Positions 1 through 6,717 of a stretch of 15,708 nt of DNA are shown in pieces. Under the pieces are notes generated by a model. The model searched no databases. It had not been told where the DNA came from and was given only the letters and a program-made list of their open reading frames with translations. Where the stretch lies: positions 1-15,708 of the forward strand of contig DAOWNU010000006.1 in the NCBI GenBank assembly GCA_030642425.1. Direction: 5' to 3'. Numbering within the stretch: the first letter of the stretch is position 1; each line of letters begins with the position of its first letter. The DNA comes from a bacterium. GTDB taxonomy: Bacteria; UBP14; UBA6098. Position numbers and translations under genes: made by a program.

Positions 1-2036
1 CAGCGCTCCATAGATCTGCGGACGCCCCGGTAAGAATGCGAAAACTTTTCGCTTTCATCGTTCTCGAAATAGACCCTAATGTGCGGCTCCGGATAGCAGA
101 ATTCGGGGAGTTCATCGATGAACATCCGCGCTCTATTCGCTTCGAGGTCGGCGTATTCTTTAAATCCGAACTTGTTATGTTCATCCCGCTGGTTCGGGTC
201 GTCGGATGAGATACTGAATTTTACCCGCCATGATGACAGCAGCTCCGGCTCCGGTTGCGGACGAACGCGCCTGCTCCCGTATTCGGTTGTTTGTATTAGA
301 AGAACAAGCGAATCGCCGGCGGGGACGCCGTTTGCGGTAGAAAGCCAGAAGCCCTCCCAATTAGTGAAAGACCGATTGTAATTGTCTCCGCCGGACAGAC
401 AAGATACTGGAATATAGCTCGAACCGTCCCAAACCTGGACAGCCGCCTGTATCCAATTGTCAGTTACCGCTTCTTGGACTGTTTTTGTTTCTGCGAGGGA
501 ACCCCCGCTATATCGAGCGATATTCGCATCGTGCCATAATACATCGAACTCGTCCAACGGGCCGCCTTCGTCAGTGTCATAGAAAGGGTTTGCGCACATG
601 TTATAGAATGTGCCGTTGTGAATGCCGTCCCATTTGCCCAATGGTATTTCATACCAATCGGTTATATCCGGTTTTATGCCAAAGACGTCGATTTCAATCT
701 CGTCGCAGTGGTCCTGAAGAATCCAGAAACCGCGTCCCGGCCAGAAAGGCTCTACACTTCCAGCAGCTCCCGGCCCTAAATACCGTTTATAAGAGCTGAC
801 ATCGGGATAATACTTGCTTGCCCGCCACCAGTTCTCGTATTTTCCGGGCCAACCACCATCCGGTATGCCGCATACCGCAAAAAAATCATCATACAGAACA
901 ACATCCTGGTCGCCGCGGGTCATGTCTGGAGGAGGCCAGCCGGCCCAACCACAAGGAGGTTCAAAACCAATCGCCTCCGCACGAAGACGGTAAGCGGTTG
1001 TATCCTCGGTTGGATACAGGGGAACACCCATAAGAACATAGCCGCGCCAGATAACGATGCTGGCGGAAAGGTTTGCATTGGTAGGCTGGCCATATACGAT
1101 CTCTGTCGCGAGTTTTTTATCCAGTTGAGTCCATTCGCGAAGGTCAACAGTGAACCAAGGGTTGGTCGCGTGATCGGTTTGTTCGGGGAATTCCAATATG
1201 GCGCCGCCGTCCGCCCACTGTGGATCGACACTGCCCAAACGGTGCCAGTCCTTGCCCGAAGCGCCATTATCGAACAAGCCGGTCGCCCTAATATCCGAAG
1301 TCATATCCTGTGTGAACTGCCTCCAACTGACCAAATTAACATCCCCGGCAACAACAGAGCTTGCATCCGGTTGATAATCTATAGTAATATCGCACTTGTA
1401 TTGCTGGAAATAAGTATGAAGCATAGTTTGGTTGAAATCTTCATATTTGATAGTCCCGGTATAGACTGTGTCGTCCAGTCCGCCCACTGCACTCTCGTGG
1501 CGATGCCAGCGGGTTCCCGCATTAGTGCCGACATCGCTTTCATCGCTTGTATCGGCGTAAATATAATCGGCCCACTCGTCGATCCAGAGGGTTACTGTAT
1601 GTCCGCCGCCTTCGTTATAAATGCCGGTCGCATCGACTTCCTCGCTGTTGCGCCAATGGTGGGCATCTCCGACATTGCTCAAATTGCTGAACGACTCGTA
1701 GAGAACATGCACGGGGTTATCTGACGCCAGATCGGTATGCATCCATCCAACGCCGTCATAGACGGTATAGACCGATGCATCGAATGTAATAGGGATATAG
1801 TTTATTTGAACCCAGCCCTGCCAGAGATAGGTCGAATCGGCGCCGGACTCATAATAGGTCGGCGTCGAGGCCGTCTGGCCAATCGCCGTTTCAACAATAT
1901 CGTAATTCGTTCCCGACTTTGCCTTACCCGGCGAGAAGCAGCTTCTCTCGATTTTGTATTGCCCCCATACAACCGAACTCAATATAAATAAGATCAGGAT
2001 GTATATTGGAAATTTGAACTTTCCTCTAAAAAGCAT
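1..2036 (-). CDS. Large secreted Trp/Gly-rich protein, 3' end outside window
   Basis: The minus strand is open from ATG at 2036 to the window edge (678 codons, no stop), so the C-terminus is missing. An AGGAGGA Shine-Dalgarno lies 4 nt upstream (2041-2047) and fixes the start. Residues 1-25 form a signal peptide: basic start (MLFRGKFKF), hydrophobic core, likely cleavage after VVWG before QYKIE. The mature protein begins with a CFSPGKAKSG...IGQTAS segment of a type common at the start of secreted proteins in FCB candidate phyla. Further on there are Trp/Gly-rich blocks (GYVLMGVPLYPTED, then FWPGRGFWILQD; later NWEGFWLSTANG) that read like two copies of a 'VPL...PG(R/K)GFW' beta module. No catalytic motif is visible. 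A C-terminal sorting domain might lie beyond the edge. Overlapping plus-strand frames look like shadows. The coding call is firm; the function is unknown. Confidence 0.85.
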   Translation of the reverse strand, partial: MLFRGKFKFPIYILILFILSSVVWGQYKIERSCFSPGKAKSGTNYDIVETAIGQTASTPTYYESGADSTYLWQGWVQINYIPITFDASVYTVYDGVGWMHTDLASDNPVHVLYESFSNLSNVGDAHHWRNSEEVDATGIYNEGGGHTVTLWIDEWADYIYADTSDESDVGTNAGTRWHRHESAVGGLDDTVYTGTIKYEDFNQTMLHTYFQQYKCDITIDYQPDASSVVAGDVNLVSWRQFTQDMTSDIRATGLFDNGASGKDWHRLGSVDPQWADGGAILEFPEQTDHATNPWFTVDLREWTQLDKKLATEIVYGQPTNANLSASIVIWRGYVLMGVPLYPTEDTTAYRLRAEAIGFEPPCGWAGWPPPDMTRGDQDVVLYDDFFAVCGIPDGGWPGKYENWWRASKYYPDVSSYKRYLGPGAAGSVEPFWPGRGFWILQDHCDEIEIDVFGIKPDITDWYEIPLGKWDGIHNGTFYNMCANPFYDTDEGGPLDEFDVLWHDANIARYSGGSLAETKTVQEAVTDNWIQAAVQVWDGSSYIPVSCLSGGDNYNRSFTNWEGFWLSTANGVPAGDSLVLLIQTTEYGSRRVRPQPEPELLSSWRVKFSISSDDPNQRDEHNKFGFKEYADLEANRARMFIDELPEFCYPEPHIRVYFENDESEKFSHSYRGVRRSMER

Positions 2037-2382
2037 AATGTCCTCCTAATTTGGGAACAGAAGGAAAAACGGATTCCCATTGTTATATTTTACAATTTTT
2101 ATTTCTATTTTGCAAGTCATTAATTCGCCTATTTGCCATCCTGTGAATCGGGGGCGAGACCCCGGAGCATTATCATCCGCTTTGTCTTCCGCATATTATA
2201 TGCCATGCCCTTAAGGCTATACGGGTCAATTCATTACATTAATATCGACAGTTTCTTACAGGAATAATCCCCAATAATATAAGGTATAATTGGGAAATAA
2301 TCCCGAAAATGCGAGGACTCGTGGCAAATAAACAAATTACTCGCACTCGAAAACGGCCTTTTCTGCGATATTCTCTTTGCAA
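2037..2382. other. Intergenic spacer between two minus-strand genes
   Basis: No gene is evident in these 346 bp. The right part contains an inverted repeat, CCCAATAATA (2270-2279) and TATAATTGGG (2285-2294), 9 of 10 bases pairing around a TAAGG loop, flanked on both sides by the direct repeat AATAATCCC. It lies about 90 nt past the stop of the serpin gene and could end that transcript, but it has no T tract. A smaller CGGGG/CCCCG hairpin occurs near 2149-2165. The left end holds the promoter and ribosome site of the first gene. Confidence 0.4.
2087..2115 (-). promoter_or_regulatory. Sigma-70-like promoter of the secreted-protein gene
   Basis: Read on the minus strand, TTGCAA (2110-2115) and TAAAAT (2087-2092) are separated by exactly 17 bp. 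Transcription would start near 2080 and give a leader of about 44 nt that contains the AGGAGGA ribosome site. The surrounding sequence is AT-rich. Predicted from motif match and spacing only. Confidence 0.5.
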
Positions 2383-3936
2383 TTATTGCCCAAGCTCCTC
2401 CCGTATCCTGTCCTCCTTGAAACCGGCGATGACCCTTTCGCCGTCGATAACGATAGTGGGGAATGAGCCTTCGGGATTGTGGGATTTCAACCGGGCCGTG
2501 ATTTCTTCTCTTTCCGGCCCGTCGAGAAGATCGACATAGATATACTCGAACCCGACGCCCATATCCTCGATCAGTTTCTTTGCCTTTTTGCTCCAGATAC
2601 AGGTGCTCAAGGCGTATAATTTAACTTCCCCCTTATTTTCGCCCTCGACCGGTGTGAACCCCGTTATATTGTTCTCGACCGGTTTGTTTATCGCGCCCAT
2701 AAAAAGAATCGCGCCGGTTTTGCTGTCGCGGATGGCGCAGAAAAACGGCCTGTCCACTATCATCACGAAAGGTTTCGGCGGGTCTTTCATCGGTGCGCTT
2801 AACATGCTCATCGTGATCGCAGTTACGCCGGCGGCCTCGGTGCCCTTTTCATCGACATCGAGATAGGTCTTGTGGATAACCCTTCCTATCCAGACCGGTT
2901 TCACCGGTGTCATCGCCGGGAAATCCGCGCCGGTGTCGTCGAAAGCGTCGTTCATACCGAGGGCGAACAGGGCATCGTTCAGGATTGCGCTGTATTCTAT
3001 CTTGAACCGGGGCAATTTCAGAATGCCATCGCGCTTGTTAAAATCCCCCATGCTGCGGCCCCAGCTCTTTGCGTTCATGATGCGGTTCCAGCTTTTTGCG
3101 TTAAGGTTTTCGATAAAGCCGTCGAGACCATAATCTTCGGAGGGTAGGAATATCAGCATTTCGAAACGGAATCGACCGTATGGCAGCTTGACCGCCTGAA
3201 AATTCTCCGTCTCGAGATAGCTGTAATCGTCCCGTTTGGACATCATGGGCACGGTCGCAGTCCCGCCGCCGGGCAGGTGAAAATCCTCATCTTTGGTATT
3301 CCTCTCCCGGAACGGCTCGCTCCAGACCCCCTTGAAATAAACCGCGTTGATAAGGAGCAGGATGTCCAGCGGATTGAGCTGCGATATTATCCTGTCGATC
3401 TTCCCATTTGTGGCGCTCGACACCCATTCGTTGATTATATCGACCGACTTCGGGTCGCCAAAATCGATTTCTCTGGCGAGAGCGCCATAGCTTTTTTCGG
3501 CGGTCTCGATAAATTCCCTTTCAAACGGCACGCCGTTCCTCGCCCAGACAGAGTTGGCGATCTGAAGAGTAACGTCCTCCTCCGGTGTCGAGAGGACATC
3601 GATAAGTGTCGAGTTCGAATAATTCAGGTCGCCGAGAGACGTTCCCTCGATCCCCAACACCCGCGCCATCTCGGCTTTCGTGTTGCCGTCGGCACCGTTG
3701 TAGCAAAGCTGAAGCGCTATCGCGATGCTCGCTGGAGAGATAAAAACATTCTCCGACCGGTCTTCCTCATACAATTTGTCGAAGATATTGAAACCGAACG
3801 CGTTATTCGACCCGACGAGAGAATAATTGACCTCCTCCGGGACACGGGCCAAAATCGACACAGCAATCAGACAGAGCGACGCGACCGCAATTGCGGCTTT
3901 AGAAAAGAATGATTCCATTTTCACAGCTACCCCCAT
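2383..3936 (-). CDS. Exported serpin fused to a C-terminal glutaredoxin-like domain
   Basis: Residues 45-420 form a complete serpin (family I4 suicide inhibitor of serine/cysteine proteases). Visible landmarks are FISPASIAIAL, NAVYFKGVW, LPRFKIEY, the hinge EKGTEAAGVTA (363-373) and the serpin signature IVDRPFFCAI (393-402). The small residues of the hinge are those of an inhibitory serpin. Counting from E363 as P17 puts the scissile bond at L379-S380, suggesting a chymotrypsin- or elastase-like target (inference). After a linker of about 15 residues comes a glutaredoxin-fold domain (436-517): YALSTCIWSKKAK with C446-x-x-S449, and the cis-Pro loop SFPTIVID (P493). No Met or stop separates the two parts. 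Residues 8-30 are hydrophobic and look like a signal peptide. The ATG at 3918 (Met7) has GGGGGT about 10 nt upstream and may be the true start; the ATG at 3936 has no clear ribosome site. A 9-residue internal duplication occurs at 279-296. Confidence 0.9.
   Translation of the reverse strand: MGVAVKMESFFSKAAIAVASLCLIAVSILARVPEEVNYSLVGSNNAFGFNIFDKLYEEDRSENVFISPASIAIALQLCYNGADGNTKAEMARVLGIEGTSLGDLNYSNSTLIDVLSTPEEDVTLQIANSVWARNGVPFEREFIETAEKSYGALAREIDFGDPKSVDIINEWVSSATNGKIDRIISQLNPLDILLLINAVYFKGVWSEPFRERNTKDEDFHLPGGGTATVPMMSKRDDYSYLETENFQAVKLPYGRFRFEMLIFLPSEDYGLDGFIENLNAKSWNRIMNAKSWGRSMGDFNKRDGILKLPRFKIEYSAILNDALFALGMNDAFDDTGADFPAMTPVKPVWIGRVIHKTYLDVDEKGTEAAGVTAITMSMLSAPMKDPPKPFVMIVDRPFFCAIRDSKTGAILFMGAINKPVENNITGFTPVEGENKGEVKLYALSTCIWSKKAKKLIEDMGVGFEYIYVDLLDGPEREEITARLKSHNPEGSFPTIVIDGERVIAGFKEDRIREELGQ
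3049..3102 (-). repeat. In-frame 27-bp tandem duplication inside the serpin gene
   Basis: Two adjacent 27-bp units (3049-3075 and 3076-3102) differ at 4 positions. They encode NAKSWNRIM followed by NAKSWGRSM, just before the ILKLPRFKIEY strand of the serpin. The duplication adds nine residues to the segment that includes serpin helix H. The partial divergence shows that it is not brand new. Confidence 0.9.
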
Positions 3937-3956
3937 AGGATAAGAAATACTATGTA

Positions 3957-3985
3957 ATAAAAGCCTTTTTTGTGTCGATTGTCAA
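3957..3985 (-). promoter_or_regulatory. Candidate promoter of the serpin-glutaredoxin gene
   Basis: On the minus strand a perfect TTGACA (3980-3985) is followed after 17 bp by TTTTAT (3957-3962). Transcription would start close to 3950, leaving a leader of roughly 15-35 nt depending on which ATG is used. The -35 context, CTTGACAATCGA, resembles CTTGACATATCGA upstream of the kinase gene (9433-9438). Confidence 0.45.
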
Positions 3986-4010
3986 GTTTAAAATTTATCT
4001 GTTTTTAGGA

Positions 4011-4025
4011 AATGCCGACAGATGA
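4011..4025 (-). promoter_or_regulatory. Shared upstream motif TCATCTGTCGGyATT, copy 1
   Basis: On the minus strand this reads TCATCTGTCGGCATT, 24 nt upstream of the CTTGACA of the serpin promoter. The same 15-mer with one change (C to T) lies at 9471-9485 in the same orientation, upstream of a CTTGACA in front of the kinase gene. It could be a regulator site or a fragment of a dispersed repeat. Only the similarity is directly seen. Confidence 0.35.
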
Positions 4026-4270
4026 GGTTGGAAAGATTCAATTCAAAGTTATCAATTAGCAATGATCAATTCAAAATTGCCCTTCCCTTCCCCCGGCGTT
4101 GCGGCATAATCTATCATAGTGCTGAAACTACCATGCTTAACCGCTGGCACGCCTCCCGCTACGTGCGATTTGTGAGGATTGTTACACTATTTAGCACGCG
4201 ACAGCCGCGCCAACGGTCGGCCGTTGAGCGGTGATCGCCGGGCGGAATCGAGGTGAGCCGAAACGACGAT

Positions 4271-4319
4271 GTTCCCTTCGACTCCGCTCAGGGAACGCCC
4301 TTCGACAGGCTCAGGGAAC
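4271..4319. repeat. Pair of CCCTTCGAC...CTCAGGGAAC palindromic intergenic repeats
   Basis: Two related units stand side by side: 4271-4296 (GTTCCCTTCGACTCCGCTCA then GGGAAC) and 4297-4319 (GCCCTTCGACAGGCTCAGGG then AAC). Each is an imperfect palindrome with CCC at one arm and GGG at the other. Elements of this kind (CCCTGAGC-CTG/GGAG-TCGAAGG) are widespread in the intergenic DNA of many environmental bacteria and often produce false protein calls. They probably fold as hairpins in RNA. Their role is unknown. Confidence 0.75.
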
Positions 4320-4345
4320 GATAAAATAAAAAGAGGATTATCAAA

Positions 4346-4370
4346 AAAAGGGGGGAATTTAACCCCTTTT
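4346..4370 (+). terminator. AAAAGGGG/CCCCTTTT hairpin, terminator-like
   Basis: AAAAGGGG (4346-4353) pairs perfectly with CCCCTTTT (4363-4370) around a 9-nt loop. The A run to the left and T run to the right give it the look of a bidirectional intrinsic terminator, though the T tract is part of the stem. No gene ends nearby on either strand, so what it would terminate is unclear. It sits 35 bp before the tandem array. Confidence 0.3.
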
Positions 4371-4404
4371 GCCATAAGTCTTTGCTCTTTGGGAAGATAA
4401 GCGG

Positions 4405-4656
4405 GGTTTCAAGGCCGAAAGGTTACCTTTCAAGGCAGGAGGACGGCCTTTCAAGCTAAAGTTCTCCATGTTCAAGGCTGGTTGTCAACCTTTCAAGGTA
4501 GGAGGACGGCCTTTCAAGCCAAAATTCTCCATGTTCAAGGCAGGTTGTCAACCTTTCAAGGCAGGAGGACGACCTTTCAAGCCAAAGTTCTCCATGTTCA
4601 AGGCAGGTTGTCAACCTTTCAAGCCCGGTAGATACCCTTTCAAGTCTTGAAAGACG
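4405..4656. repeat. Twelve-unit 21-bp tandem array with 63-bp higher-order period
   Basis: Twelve consecutive 21-bp units each begin with (C)CTTTCAAG(G) or ATGTTCAAGG. Three subtypes alternate: X (CCTTTCAAGGCAGGAGGACG...), Y (CCTTTCAAGCCAAAGTTCTC...) and Z (ATGTTCAAGGCAGGTTGTCA...). The order XYZ occurs three times, giving a 63-bp superperiod, with one divergent unit before and two after. The Z-X junctions contain the perfect palindrome GGTTGTCAACC. All three plus-strand frames are open through the array because 21 is a multiple of 3; the ATG frame at 4468 gives heptads of the type PFKxGGR but has no ribosome site. The minus strand has stops. I therefore treat it as non-coding repeat DNA. Confidence 0.9.
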
Positions 4657-5019
4657 AACTTCCCGCCTATTTCAACCACGCCGGTGATTAAAAAAGAAGT
4701 CCAAAAACAAAAATCAGTGGAAGATCGAACATGATTAAAGGCAATTCTTCCTCGAAAGACGACGAAAACGAGCGGTCAGAACGTTCCGGTCTCTTGTCCG
4801 CAAATATCGGCGATTACTCTGAGCCAATAGGGGGAAAAGATGACGCGGAGTGTAGGGAAAGACGCGCTATCTTCGTCACAAGATTTAATTTTTTGTAGTG
4901 GTCAACGGAAATCGCGACGAGGGCAACGCCAATTTTAATGTTGTGCTCATAAAAAAATCATTTGCATAGACTTTTCTAATGATTATATTCCAAAAAAGAT
5001 GTGCCGAAACATTTTTCTC
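4657..5019. other. Spacer between tandem array and tRNA promoter
   Basis: Beyond the doubtful 55-codon frame listed separately, this stretch is AT-rich with several A tracts. A second promoter-like pair, TTGCAT (4962-4967) and TATATT (4984-4989) at 16 bp, lies about 80 bp upstream of the tRNA. Nothing else is recognisable. Confidence 0.35.
4731..4898 (+). CDS. Possible 55-residue protein, doubtful
   Basis: An ATG-to-TAG frame of 55 codons lies alone between the tandem array and the tRNA. It starts MIKGNSSSKDDENERS and ends AIFVTRFNFL, is rich in charged and Ser residues and has one Cys. A weak GGAAG lies about 8 nt upstream of the ATG. It has no recognised domain, no membrane segment and no operon partner. 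It may be chance. Confidence 0.15.
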   Translation: MIKGNSSSKDDENERSERSGLLSANIGDYSEPIGGKDDAECRERRAIFVTRFNFL

Positions 5020-5047
5020 TTGTATTAGCGAAAAAGGACAATATATT
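5020..5047 (+). promoter_or_regulatory. Candidate promoter of tRNA-Ala
   Basis: TTGTAT (5020-5025) and TATATT (5042-5047) are 16 bp apart. The predicted start near 5054 would give a 5' leader of about 15 nt before the tRNA, a normal arrangement. It may also drive any read-through into the sigma-54 activator gene. Confidence 0.45.
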
Positions 5048-5068
5048 TTGAATTTGAAATTGAGAATC

Positions 5069-5141
5069 GGGGCTATAGCTCAGCTGGGAGAGCGCATGAC
5101 TGGCAGTCATGAGGCCAGGGGTTCGATCCCCCTTAGCTCCA
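5069..5141 (+). tRNA. tRNA-Ala, anticodon GGC
   Basis: This is a full 73-nt cloverleaf. The acceptor stem GGGGCTA pairs with TAGCTCC and includes the G3-U70 wobble that is the alanine identity element. The D-arm is GCTC...GAGC. The anticodon arm is CATGA-CTGGCAG-TCATG with anticodon GGC, which reads GCC/GCU. The T-arm is AGGGG-TTCGATC-CCCCT, and the discriminator is A. CCA is not encoded (A is followed by CAA), so the tail must be added enzymatically. The overlapping open frame with GERMTGSHEARGSIPL is the familiar false translation of a tRNA. Confidence 0.97.
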
Positions 5142-5149
5142 CAAATTTA

Positions 5150-5177
5150 ATGGGCGCCCGCGCGGCGTCCATTTTTT
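5150..5177 (+). terminator. Rho-independent terminator after tRNA-Ala, abutting the next gene
   Basis: ATGGGCGCC (5150-5158) pairs with GGCGTCCAT (5164-5172) as nine pairs including one G-U, around a CGCGC loop, and runs into six T residues (5172-5177). It starts 9 nt after the tRNA. The T tract ends only 4 nt before the ATG of the sigma-54 activator gene, so the hairpin also occupies that gene's translation start region. Confidence 0.8.
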
Positions 5178-5181
5178 GATT

Positions 5182-6666
5182 ATGACTGACCTAAAAGGAA
5201 TATTTACGACAAGCGCGGCGTTGGCCGGAACTCTCACGCTCGATCAGCTGCTCCGCATGTTGATGGACACCGCCGCTGAACTCACCGGCGCGGAGGCCGG
5301 AAGCGTTCTTCTGCTCGACAAATCGACCGGGGAACTGGAGTTCGCGGTCGCGACCGGCGAGGGCGGCGCAAAACTGTCCGAGACCCGCCTCGGCTCCGGC
5401 GAGGGAATCGCGGGTTGGGTGGCGAGTATGGGCAAGCCCGCATTGATAAACGATGTCGATTCCGACGACCGGCACGCGACCGTTATCGATATCAAAACCG
5501 GTTTCTCCACAAGGTCGCTTCTGGCGGTTCCGATGATGAGAAGGGACGAGGTTATCGGTGTGCTCGAGGCTGTGAACAAGCGCCGCGGTTTTTTTGAACA
5601 ATCCGATCTTGTTGCCCTGGCGGCATTTGCACAGATGGCCTCTGTCGCGGTGTCCAACGCCCAGAAATTCGAGAAGCTGACGAGTCAGAACAGGGAACTT
5701 CGTGAGCAGGCCTTCGGCAAATGGGAAATGATTGGCAAATCCAGGACAATCGAGAAGCTGCGCGATCTTATCGAGAAGGTCGCCAGGGTGCCGACAACCG
5801 TGCTTATCTCCGGTGAATCCGGCACGGGCAAAGAGGTGGTCGCACATCAGCTGCATCGATATTCCGCGCGGGCCGACGGGCCTTTTGTCAAGGTTTCCTG
5901 CGCGGCGCTCCCGGAAACGCTGCTCGAGAGCGAGCTTTTCGGCCACGAGAGGGGCGCTTTCACGGGCGCTAACGAACGCCGGATCGGTCGTTTCGAAGTA
6001 GCAACCGGCGGCACGATTCTTCTGGACGAGATCGGGGAGATAACCTACGCGGTGCAGACAAAACTTCTGAGGATACTTCAGGAAAAGGAATTCGAGCGGC
6101 TCGGTTGGACAAAAACCCTGACCACCGACGTTCGACTTATCGCCGCGACAAACCGCGATTTGATGGAATCGGTTAAAAGCGGCGCGTTCCGCGAGGACCT
6201 GTATTACCGGTTGAATGTTGTGCCGATAGATGTCCCGCCGCTTCGCGAGCATCCCGAGGACATCCCTTTGCTGATAGATTATTTTCTGAAAAGGCTTACG
6301 GAGCAATTCCCGCACAAACTTCGCGGGGTCGATCCGGAAGCTCTCGAGCTTATGAAGGCCAACGACTGGCCGGGGAACGTCCGCGAGCTTTTCAATGTTA
6401 TCGAAAGGTGCGCGGTTATTTGCCCCGGCGATACTATAATAAAGGAATACCTTCCGCCGGAGATAACCGGCAAACATCCCCCAATTTCATCGGGCGAATT
6501 GAATCCGGACATGACGCTCCCTCAGGTCGAGGAAGCCCTCATACGAATGGTTCTGAAAAGGAAGGGCGGGAAAATCTCGGAGGCCTCACGGAAACTGGAT
6601 ATTACCCGTGATAGGCTGCGTTATCGCCTGAAAAAATACAATATCGATCCGTCGGATTACAAATAG
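5182..6666 (+). CDS. Sigma-54-dependent transcriptional activator (GAF-AAA+-Fis)
   Basis: This is a 494-residue NtrC-family enhancer-binding protein acting in the cytoplasm. Residues 15-160 form a GAF sensor domain (ELTGAEAGSVLLLD, LLAVPMM, GVLEAVNK). The AAA+ domain (180-425) has Walker A GESGTGKE (211-218), the sigma-54-contacting loop GAFTGA (258-263), Walker B TILLDEIGE with D282-E283, and the arginine-finger region FREDLYYRLN. A Fis-type helix-turn-helix follows at 462-486 (SEASRKLDITRDRLRYRLK). All hallmarks of an active sigma-54 activator are present. There is no receiver domain, so control is expected through a GAF ligand or protein contact rather than phosphorylation. The ATG at 5182 is preferred; an in-frame TTG lies at 5176 inside the terminator T tract, and neither has a Shine-Dalgarno. 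The gene converges with the kinase gene, stops 51 bp apart. Confidence 0.95.
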   Translation: MTDLKGIFTTSAALAGTLTLDQLLRMLMDTAAELTGAEAGSVLLLDKSTGELEFAVATGEGGAKLSETRLGSGEGIAGWVASMGKPALINDVDSDDRHATVIDIKTGFSTRSLLAVPMMRRDEVIGVLEAVNKRRGFFEQSDLVALAAFAQMASVAVSNAQKFEKLTSQNRELREQAFGKWEMIGKSRTIEKLRDLIEKVARVPTTVLISGESGTGKEVVAHQLHRYSARADGPFVKVSCAALPETLLESELFGHERGAFTGANERRIGRFEVATGGTILLDEIGEITYAVQTKLLRILQEKEFERLGWTKTLTTDVRLIAATNRDLMESVKSGAFREDLYYRLNVVPIDVPPLREHPEDIPLLIDYFLKRLTEQFPHKLRGVDPEALELMKANDWPGNVRELFNVIERCAVICPGDTIIKEYLPPEITGKHPPISSGELNPDMTLPQVEEALIRMVLKRKGGKISEASRKLDITRDRLRYRLKKYNIDPSDYK

Positions 6667-6717
6667 ACAGAGAAATTGGCTGGCTGAAGCGCCTTTTCAT
6701 TCGGCAACGCCGACCGA

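Larger units (their letters stand above)
3986..4404. other. Spacer with small hairpins, no gene seen
   Basis: Apart from entries listed separately, this stretch holds AT-rich sequence, a CAACGG-TCGG-CCGTTG hairpin (4211-4226) and a sigma-54-like match at 4145-4160 discussed in the findings. The frames open here lack ribosome sites. One of them is the well-known shadow of the TTCGACTCCGCTCAGGG-type repeat, which translates as PEPVEGRSLSGVEG. I see no credible protein gene. Confidence 0.5.

Noticed and set aside
1125..1724. 199-codon plus-strand frame inside the first gene
   Set aside because: The opposite strand has a 678-codon frame with signal peptide, promoter and Shine-Dalgarno covering the whole region; this is its antisense shadow.
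3277..3912. 211-codon plus-strand frame antisense to the serpin gene
   Set aside because: It has no recognisable domain and lies entirely within the serpin coding region.
4187..4375. 62-codon minus-strand frame with PEPVEGRSLSGVEG
   Set aside because: It translates the CCCTTCGAC...CTCAGGG palindromic repeats and the adjacent hairpin; no ribosome site or domain.
4405..4656. 21-bp array as a CRISPR
   Set aside because: There are no unique spacers: units are contiguous, near-identical within subtype and have no cas genes nearby. The same holds for 10214-10411.
4979..5179. 66-codon plus-strand frame with GERMTGSHEARGSIPL
   Set aside because: It is the translation of tRNA-Ala and its flanks, a well-known false protein.
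5191..6477. 428-codon minus-strand frame antisense to the sigma-54 activator
   Set aside because: The plus strand carries every NtrC-family motif; the antisense frame is a by-product of its codon use.
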